Positions 57,120-64,000 of a stretch of 64,000 nt of DNA are shown here, in pieces. Position numbers and translations under genes: made by a program. Source of the stretch: Meconema thalassinum (taxonomy: Eukaryota > Arthropoda > Insecta > Orthoptera > Tettigoniidae); contig OX336391.1 of the NCBI GenBank assembly GCA_946902985.2, positions 71,091,947 to 71,155,946 on the forward strand, in the 5' to 3' direction. Position 1 is the stretch's first letter, and the number at the start of each line of letters is the position of its first letter. The notes under the pieces are model-generated. The model made no database searches, was not told where the DNA came from, and was given only the letters and a program-made list of their open reading frames with translations.

Positions 57120-57630
57120 GCCACCCTCTTAGCACATGCTTCATGTGACCTCCCATTAGCACTGATGGTTGACGCTTCCGACACTGCAGTAGGCCACCCT
57201 CTTAGCACATGCTTCATGTGACCTCCCATTGACACTGATGGTTGATGCTTCCGACACTGCAGTAGGCCACCCTCTTAGCACATGCTTCATGTGACCTCCC
57301 ATTGGCACTGTTGGTTGACGCTTCCGACACTGCAGTAGGCCACCCTCTTAGCACATCCTTCATGTGACCACCCATTGGCACTGTTGGTTGACGCTTCCGA
57401 CACTGCAGTAGGCCACCCTCTTAGCACATCCTTCATGAGACCTCCCATTGGCACTGACGGTTGATGCTTCCGACACTGCAGTAGGCCACCCTCTTAGCAC
57501 ATCCTTCATGTGACCTCCCATTGGCACTGTTGGTTGACGCTTCCGACACTGCAGTAGGCCACCCTCTTAGCACATGCTTCATGTGACCTCCCATTAGCAC
57601 TGATGATTGATGGTTCCGACACTGCAGTAG
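57120..57630 (+). repeat. 73-bp minisatellite, seven copies, inside gypsy RNase H
   Basis: Exactly 7 x 73 = 511 bp with starts at 57120, 57193, 57266, 57339, 57412, 57485 and 57558. Each unit contains gccaccctcttagcacat and gttgacgcttccgacact, and spans the codons for LMVDASDTAVG, the first catalytic Asp of RNase H. 73 is not a multiple of three, so expansion destroyed the frame. The frames on the minus strand across it are artefacts of the repeat. Confidence 0.95.
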
Positions 57631-59330
57631 GCGCCTCACTCCAGCAGCTCCGCAATGTAAAACTAGGACCTCTGGGATTTTTCCAAAATCTCTCAGTCAA
57701 ACAGAGAAACATTATAGTACATATGACCGTGAATTGTTAGCAGCCTATTCTGCTATCAAATACTTCCGTCACTTTCTAGAAAGAAGGGATTTCACTCTGC
57801 ATAGAAGTCAAAAACCTGTATCATTTTCATTCCAACAATGTCTGGATAAAGCTTCTCCTTGGCAACTTCGACAGCTTGACTTAATTGGCCAATGTACAAC
57901 AGAAATTCATTTCCTTCCGGAGATAGATAGTATACCTGCAGATTGTTGCTCTCATATGTCGTCCATCTCAATACCATCATAATTATCCTTCGAAGAATTA
58001 ATTACAGCTCAGACAGCTCACAATGAACGTCATCACTTACAACAATTAAAAACCGTCACCTTTCAATCGATTGCTGAATTAACTGTCGATGTCTCAACAG
58101 AAGAAATTCGGCCATATTTACCTGATCAATTTCGCAGGCCTGCATTTGATGCATTACGTAACATATCTCCCCTGGGACTTAACGGAACGGTCAAGGTCGT
58201 CCAACAACGTTATGTATGGCCATCACTCATAAAGGTTGTCAAACTTTGGTCTAAAACTTGTTTGCCCTGTCAAAGATCGAAGATTACCCGACACACTACC
58301 AGTGCCATTGGTAGTTACGACCCAGTTTCTTCCATATTAACGTGGACATCGTCGGCCCACTTCCACTATCTGAAGGATACAGCTACTTACTCACTATCAT
58401 CGATCGTTTTCCTAGTTGGCCAGAAGCAACCCCACTAAATGACATAACAGCAGAGAGAGTAGGCCAGGCTCTCCTGCTTCTTGGATAGCGAGGTTTGGAG
58501 TACCATCCACCATAACCACAGATCGAGGTAGACAGTTCGACTGCTCATTATTCTACAGTGAACGATGGTATCGCCAATTGAAAGCTACACTCCGTGCGAA
58601 ACTGTCAGATAACGGGTAATCTCAACTTCCAGCATATTTTCATGGCTTGAGATCCCTCATAATACCTCATTTGGATTCCTCACCAGCTGAGTGAATCTAT
58701 GGAGAACCTGTTCAACACCCAGCTGCTTTCATTGAGGAAACAAAAACAACATATTCTTCTTCACTCGTTACCAAACTCAAGCAACATGTTCAATCGTTAC
58801 GACCCCTGCCATCCACTAATCATGCATCCCAAAAGCCATTCGTGTATTCTGAACGATTACATTCTTCATATATGCTCATTCGGAATGATACAGTTCGCCA
58901 ACCTTTGCAACCAATATATGACTGCCTTTCAAGGTTTTTCACGTCCTTCAAAGCATTATGTCTTTGAAAGAGCTCATGGCCAACAGACATTATAAATTGA
59001 CAGGATGCAACCTGCCTTTTAATTTCACGAAGACAATGGACATTCTTCCAATACTCCACAGCCATCTCATCCAGTTGCTAAGGAGAGCCCCCTGCCGCCA
59101 AATCTTGCGAATCAAGGAGCAACAAACTCGGTTCAATAGAAGTGTTCACTTTCCATCTAAGTATCTCTCCGTTGTCTCTGGGGTGGGAGTATGTGGCGAC
59201 TCTGCCGTCTGGATGTCAAACGTATGGTTGTTCTATGAGGGACCTGCCGGCTTGCTTGCTTTTTTATTTTTAGAAGTTCTAATAATTGTTTCTCATCTCT
59301 CTTTTTTCCTTCATATAGATTGTTCCTGAA
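57631..59330 (+). pseudogene. Ty3/gypsy RNase H end and integrase remnant
   Basis: Continues pol after the minisatellite. RNase H tail: RELLAAYSAIKYFRHFLERR, SPWQLRQLDLI, DSIPADCCSH. Integrase zinc region: VQQRYVWPSL, CLPCQRSK. Degenerate core pieces follow (a [13 protein letters not shown] reading at about 58518 and [13 protein letters not shown]), then a pol C-terminus with RVHFPSKYLSVV-like ending at about 59170. At least six stops or frameshifts. No LTR is recognised downstream. Confidence 0.75.
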
Positions 59331-60879
59331 TTTGTTAAATAAAGAGCGCTAAACAACGGTAAGTGGTTTATTATTCATGAAAACCAGAAATAACTATATA
59401 TTTAAGAGATTCAGTATCTCGAATTAGGATTAATATAGAATAGTATATGGGCTTTTCAAGCCAAAGACAAAAGAACACCTAAGCTATATAATTCAGATGT
59501 TGACTGAGCATAATGTTCAGAGTTATAGAACAAAAGCTAATGATCCAATTACCACGACCAGTTGTAGGAGGGGCGAAACAGATAAGATATCGCGCTTATA
59601 TTAGTCGTTCGACTATCGCACTGCATAGAGCACGCAGTTGAATACTTAAGACATTCATATCGATAATCCACTATTACCTACAATTGCAATGACTAAACAC
59701 AGAAAATATGTAGGCTCACACAAAAGTCTTTCTCTGCAGAACTTAAAAATAAAGGATTTCAATCATTCAAAATGGTGCAAGGGAATACTTTTAATATTCT
59801 TATCAGTCCTCTGGTGGCAAAAGCTGAATCACAACGAGACTTACTAAACAAAAGGTTTTACATAGCGTACAACTCTCAACGATTACAATAACATTCAAAT
59901 ATAATGGAGAAAATGAGTAACAACTATACCACTATATACTTAGTAGAATGTAGCCTACATGTTCATGACTTCGGATGGTAATCATTGTAAAATTAATCCA
60001 TTTGTTAGTACAGAGAGCACTGGCTGGATGTTATGTTATTGCTGTTTTAAGGGGTGGCACAGTGAGGTCATCTGCCACATCGTGCTTAATGTTTTGTGCG
60101 CATTAACTTTGGGATGATAATTTTTGTGATGTTAATGCATTTTCATTTGAGACTGCTCTGTCTTGTAGCGTCTGGTATAGTCCCCTATTATCAGTTAGCA
60201 TTGCACCTCCTCTGCACATACACCTCTCTGTTTCAAATCGTTGAACACTGACTCTATTAGGCAAGATGACTGCCGTCTTCGACACAACCAGTAGCAAAGA
60301 ACACACGCGATATCAGCTAGTGATAGGCCTATACGGTAAATGTACTCAAGATAGATGTGGACGTGAGTAGTTGCTTTTGGCCGGTTCCGCAGCCACCGCC
60401 ACCGCTCCACCACCAAGATGGCGGCGGTGCGATATCTCTCGAACTCATGGTTGGATTTTGACAAATGAGGTGTTGTTGAACTCGGGATGACACCAGCTTT
60501 CCATTGGACAACATATTTCCATTCCAAAATAAAACCTACCCCTACTAGGGGGGGGGGGGGGATTAGTATTTTTTTAGAAAATCTCGCTTTCCAAGTGCAA
60601 CATGTGACAGTTTGAATGCCAATATGGAATTAAACGTTGTTCTACACAAGAGACATGTATACGGTGGATAGCCAATATGAATTAACATGCTTGTTTTTTG
60701 TTTTTACGCATGCCCACTCATAGCTTTTGTAAGAGGGCGGGCTTTTTAAAAGATGGCGGCTATAGTGTAACCTAACCTAACCCAACCCACGAGTGGTGAT
60801 CAAAAAGTATTTTAAGCGACGCTTGTCGATAGGCAAACCAATAATCAAGGAAGGGCATGTCAGTCCTTGAGGTGATAGC
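59331..60879. other. Unrecognised stretch with a 14-G run
   Basis: No coding region is supported. Notable only for a GC-rich near-palindrome around 60390-60432 (ccaccgccaccgctcc / agatggcggcggtgcg) and a run of 14 G at 60548-60561. Short minus-strand frames at 60103-60527 have no family motifs. Confidence 0.45.
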
Positions 60880-61330
60880 CCCTTTTGATTGATCCCTGTT
60901 GATTGGTCCCATTTTATCTCTGTTGATTTGTTTCTTTGGACTGGTTCCTGTTGACTAGCCCCTTTGGACGGGTCCTTTTTGAAGGGGGTCCTTTATGACG
61001 GGTCATTGTTGACGGGTCCCTGTGGACGGGTCATTGTTGACGAGTCCCTGTGAACGGGTCATTGTTGACGGGTCCCTGTTGACGGGTCCCTGTTGACAGG
61101 TCCCTGTGGACGGGTTCTTGTTGACGTGTCCCTGTAGACAGGTCATTGTTGACGAGTCCTTGTTGACAGGTGCTTGTTGACGAGTCCTTGTTGACGGGTC
61201 TCTTTTGACTGATCTCTGGACCGATAACCTAGGTGTTAGACCCCTTAAAACAACAATTATCATCATCATCTTTTGACTGATCCCTTTGGACCGGTCCCTT
61301 TGGTCTGGCCCCTATGGACTGGCCCATGAA
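60880..61330 (+). repeat. 14-bp minisatellite (GTTGACGGGTCCCT)n
   Basis: Best preserved at 60990-61205, where units such as gttgacgggtccct follow each other with substitutions. Looser copies extend to 60880 and 61330. It is interrupted at 61215-61268 by a LINE/SINE tail. The minus-strand frame of 88 codons is a repeat translation, not a gene. Confidence 0.85.
61215..61268 (+). mobile_element. Short retroposon 3' tail
   Basis: gaccgataacctaggtgtta, then gaccccttaaaacaacaatt and atcatcatcatc. This wording is a common 3' tail of insect LINE/SINE copies. It lies inside the 14-bp minisatellite and shares words with the 40-bp repeat at 12644-12890. Confidence 0.55.
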
Positions 61331-61783
61331 ATTTATTCAAAATATGCCAAAGGGCCTAACTGCATTTGTATGTAAAGCAGTGTGTTGAACTGACGTTGTT
61401 CGCCAGCCCTCACTACTACAATCTCATAACGATATGAAAGGGGAGTGACGAAATAAATGTGAACACGTGCGAGATGACATTATTACTACCTCCCTTGTGA
61501 AAACCACATGTACGCTAACATGTCACATCCTGTTTTGGTTTGTATAAGTGTAAAACTTGGTAGATAGAGGACATGTCAAGGGGTAAGTGCAAAACTTAGT
61601 GGATGAATATGTTCTAGTGCTAGGGTTAATGAACACACTCTACTACACGGGGGCACATGCAACTTGAGGAGAAGTCAAGGGATCTAACTTGGTGGATGGA
61701 TGTGTCATTTGTAGTTGAAAGAGAATAATGCACGTTTTTAAGATGTAAAAACTGAGGAGATTATACGTGCAGTAAGACGTCTT

Positions 61784-62081
61784 GTTCCTTCCTGTGTCAT
61801 ATTGCTGACATGGCAGAGAGCGCACAGTTCTGTTGCTATGACTAACGCTGCAGTTATTTAAAACCGCAGGTGTTCATCAAGACAATGGGTGATGATCATG
61901 CAAAGTTAGCAGTAATTGGATATGACACAGGTGTTCCTTCCGGTGTCATTTTGCTGACATGGCAGAGAGCGCACAGTTCTGTTGCTATGACTAACGCTGC
62001 AGTAATTTAAAACCGCAGGTGTTCATCAAGACAATGGATGATGATCATGCAAAGTCAGCAGTAATCTGATACCGCACAGGT
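61784..62081 (+). repeat. Direct duplication of 149 bp upstream of the zinc-finger gene
   Basis: 61784-61932 and 61933-62081 share gttccttcc(t/g)gtgtcat, ctgacatggcagagagcgca, cagttctgttgctatgacta and gatgatcatgcaaagt with few mismatches. Being 90-380 bp upstream of the TATA box, it may be a duplicated promoter module. Confidence 0.85.
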
Positions 62082-62167
62082 GTTCATAGTGCACTTTGGA
62101 CTGGCAGGTGTATAGGAGAGGAATTGCAATGATCAGCAAAAAACTGCTGACACAAGTGATGTAAGCC

Positions 62168-62175
62168 TATATAAG
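62168..62175 (+). promoter_or_regulatory. TATA box of the zinc-finger transcription unit
   Basis: tatataag, in ctatataagggaggtg. A probable transcription start lies ~25-35 bp downstream (about 62195-62205). The next ~95 bp end in a strong splice donor (gcgag|gtaagt at 62299), which supports a real first exon. Confidence 0.5.
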
Positions 62176-62298
62176 GGAGGTGTCATATATTTCCCTACTG
62201 TCTGTCTTTATTACTCGCTACAAGTGAACAGTGCTCAATTACTGCTAAACATTTGCAAAAAGCCCTTTTGGTGGAAAAACATTAAATTATTTTGCGAG

Positions 62299-62401
62299 GT
62301 AAGTACTTATTATTAATGGATTGTAGTCTTTTATTACTAATAGATGTTCAAGTTATTGATTGGAATGTATTCATTGAGTGATTGATTTATTTTGTTTACA
62401 G
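62299..62401 (+). other. Probable intron 1 (103 bp)
   Basis: Donor gcgag|gtaagta and acceptor tattttgtttacag|ataa, with a T-rich tract before AG. It separates a short first exon from exon 2 (62402-62482), which ends at a good donor (aaag|gtatgt). Confidence 0.6.
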
Positions 62402-62482
62402 ATAATTAGCGTACCGTACCTGTAGGTTAGCAGATTCCAGTACCTAGTTCAGTCAGTGGCAGCAGATGATAAATTATTAAAG

Positions 62483-63425
62483 GTATGTACCCCCTCTAAT
62501 AACTATTAAACAGTTAGAGCGATATTTTCCAATGTTCACTGCTAGATGTCAATGACAATGGTTTATTGATAGTTAAAGATGGAACTACTTGACTATGATG
62601 TGTGAAGCTAAATTTGTAGGTTAGATTTGATTAACACTCTGTTAAGTTCCAACGTTCGCTGCTAGGTGTCAGTGACAATAATATTTGTTAACCAAAGTTG
62701 GAACTACTCAACAATAATTATGTGAAGCTGAATTTGTAGGTTAGATTTGATTAACGCTTTATCAAGTTCCAAGTTCACTACTAGGTGTCATGGTACCTGA
62801 TAACTTAAGTTGGAACTACTCGACAATGGTGTGAAGCTAAATTTGTAGGTTAGATTTGATTAACGCTTTATTAAGTTCCAACGTTCACTACTTGGTGTCA
62901 GTGACAATGGTACCTGGTAACTAAAGTTGGAACTACTCAACAATGGTGTGAAGCTAAATTTGTAGGTTTGATTTGATTAACGCTCTATCAAGTTTCATTG
63001 TTCACTGTTAAGTGCCAGCAACAGTACCATATTTACTAACTAAAGTTGGAACTACGCGACAATGGTGTGAAGCTAAATTTGTAGGTTAGATTTGATTAAC
63101 GCTCAACTCCGAATGTTCACCGCTAGGTGACAGTGATAGTGACATATCTGTTAATCAAACTTGGAACTACTTGACCATTGTGTAAAGCTAGGTTTGTAGG
63201 TTTGGTTTGATTAACGCTCTATCAAGTTCTAACGTTCACCACTAGGTGTAAGTGACAATGATATCTGTTAACCAAAGTTGGAACTACTTGAAATTAGACT
63301 TGCTGAGAGTCCACAGACGCATAATTAAAATACTCTACTATGACCATTGGCTGTAATTTAATTAACATATTTTTCTTTTACTTTGTTATATTTTTTATTA
63401 ATATTTATGATTTCTTTCTTTATAG
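62483..63425 (+). other. Probable intron 2 with seven ~115-bp tandem repeats
   Basis: Donor at 62483 (gtatgt), acceptor tttctttctttatag at 63425. From about 62520 to 63295 it holds seven units of 109-120 bp sharing gttcactgctaggtgtcag, aaagttggaactact, gtgtgaagctaaatttgtag and gattaacgct. Units differ mainly by substitutions. Confidence 0.7.
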
Positions 63426-64000
63426 GTAATTTGGAAAGTGATTGATAATCATTATTTTCAAGTGTAGTGATTGTAAAAAGCAGTTTTCAAGACCTGACAG
63501 CCTTCAACGTCATGCAAGTACAAAACATAATCTTAAAATGTTTGTGTGCAGTTATTGTACTACCACATATAACAGACAGGATAGTCTTTCACGACATGTA
63601 AATTTAAAGCATGTTAGTTCAGCACCATTTTCGTGTTCAGTTTGTGATCTTGGTTTTTCTGCTGTAAAGCGATATCAATCCCATATGGTTGAAGTGCATG
63701 GAGAACAACAGGAATTAAAAACTGCAAACCCATCAACTAGCACGGAACCTTCAATCAAATTGATGCTCAAAAGCGTAAACGTTCTCAAGATTGTGAAAAC
63801 AGTTGTGCAACAAAAAGAAAGAAGAATGGTGAACCTCCAATAACACATTGTAATGTATGCAATATTGATATACCTTCTTCCTTGATTCAGGGACATTTGC
63901 GCAGTATTCATCATAAAAATAACGCTTGCCATGAAAGAAATTCTGTGAATATTCAACAAATTGATAGTGCCTTTAAAAGTCGAATTGCTAGTTACAGACT
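63426..64000 (+). CDS. C2H2 zinc-finger protein, N-terminal part (cut by window end)
   Basis: Open from 63442 with three classical C2H2 fingers: FKCSDCKKQFSRPDSLQRH, FVCSYCTTTYNRQDSLSRH and FSCSVCDLGFSAVKRYQSH. No upstream ATG in frame is visible in this exon: a TGA at 63439 precedes it, so the start is unresolved. A one-base frame change near 63750 is needed to reach a further Cys/His block (CNVCNIDIPSS, HLRSIHHK) and IDSAFKSRIASYR at the window edge. That last block resembles the region preceding family-B DNA polymerases in large Polinton/adintovirus-related elements of arthropods. If so, this is the 5' gene of an endogenous element rather than a host transcription factor. Low certainty. 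Confidence 0.6.

Noticed and set aside
57005..57712. Minus-strand open frames of 68-76 codons with a repeated SANGRSHEACAKR peptide
   Set aside because: They are the reverse translation of the 73-bp minisatellite within gypsy RNase H.
60390..60432. GC-rich near-palindrome as an RNA gene or regulatory hairpin
   Set aside because: Built from simple ccaccg/gcggcg words; no conserved flanks or recognised RNA family.
60765..60795. Telomeric TTAGG repeats (cctaacctaacccaaccc)
   Set aside because: Only two units, imperfect and isolated; expected by chance in AT-rich DNA.

Overview
The window is eukaryotic and almost entirely transposable-element DNA, most likely from a large insect genome. The evidence is BEL/Pao, Ty3/gypsy, several APE-type LINEs, rolling-circle (Helitron) elements, GT-AG introns and AT-rich intergenic DNA. 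The style of the LINEs suggests a polyneopteran (orthopteroid) insect, but that is inference only. I found no tRNA, rRNA, CRISPR array or bacterial-type operon, and no clearly intact single-copy host gene.

Layout. (1) 1-33.2 kb is a multi-level nest. A decayed integrase-derived gene of the KRBA2-like type lies at 686-1153, 2241-2890 and 32688-33206. It is split first by a 1.09-kb array of ~251-bp repeats, flanked by a 12-bp target duplication, in which each repeat unit folds as a hammerhead ribozyme. It is split again by ~29.8 kb of nested transposons. The outermost of these looks like a Helentron-type repeat (fragments at ~2.95-3.09 and 31.2-32.7 kb). Inside it lies LINE-A (3093-31203). Inside LINE-A are BEL copy A (3356-12039, target duplication ccctc), a Helitron (14893-18559) and BEL copy B (19091-30427, target duplication atcgt, landing in the FADD catalytic motif of the LINE reverse transcriptase). 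(2) 33.2-45.5 kb is a head-to-tail tandem array of three ~3.35-kb composite Helitron units on the minus strand. They carry two further inserts of a 1.5-kb hairpin-ended repeat, and a LINE 3' fragment that is present in two units and absent from the third. (3) 46.9-48.25 kb is another hairpin-ended repeat. (4) 49.1-53.9 kb holds LINE-B: a nearly complete ORF2 on the plus strand with an ORF1-like gene in inverted orientation just upstream. (5) 54.6-59.3 kb is a scrambled mixture of a minus-strand LINE and a Ty3/gypsy pol, with a 73-bp minisatellite grown inside the RNase H region. (6) 60.9-64.0 kb holds a 14-bp minisatellite, a duplicated upstream region, a TATA box, two probable introns (the second filled with ~115-bp tandem repeats) and the start of a C2H2 zinc-finger coding region cut by the window edge.

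How the parts work together. BEL copy B is the only element close to complete: gag, protease, RT, RNase H and integrase motifs are all present, with equal-length LTRs. BEL A is a deletion derivative whose RT-RNase H-integrase core is replaced by an open, hydrophobic segment of unknown origin. The Helitron in LINE-A keeps only the C-terminus of its helicase. It shares its 3' hairpin and terminus with the non-autonomous tandem Helitrons, so that family is a plausible source of their machinery. The hammerhead array has the traits of a retrozyme-like non-autonomous retroelement, with an unusual head-to-head inversion whose breakpoint lies within a few bases of the predicted self-cleavage site.
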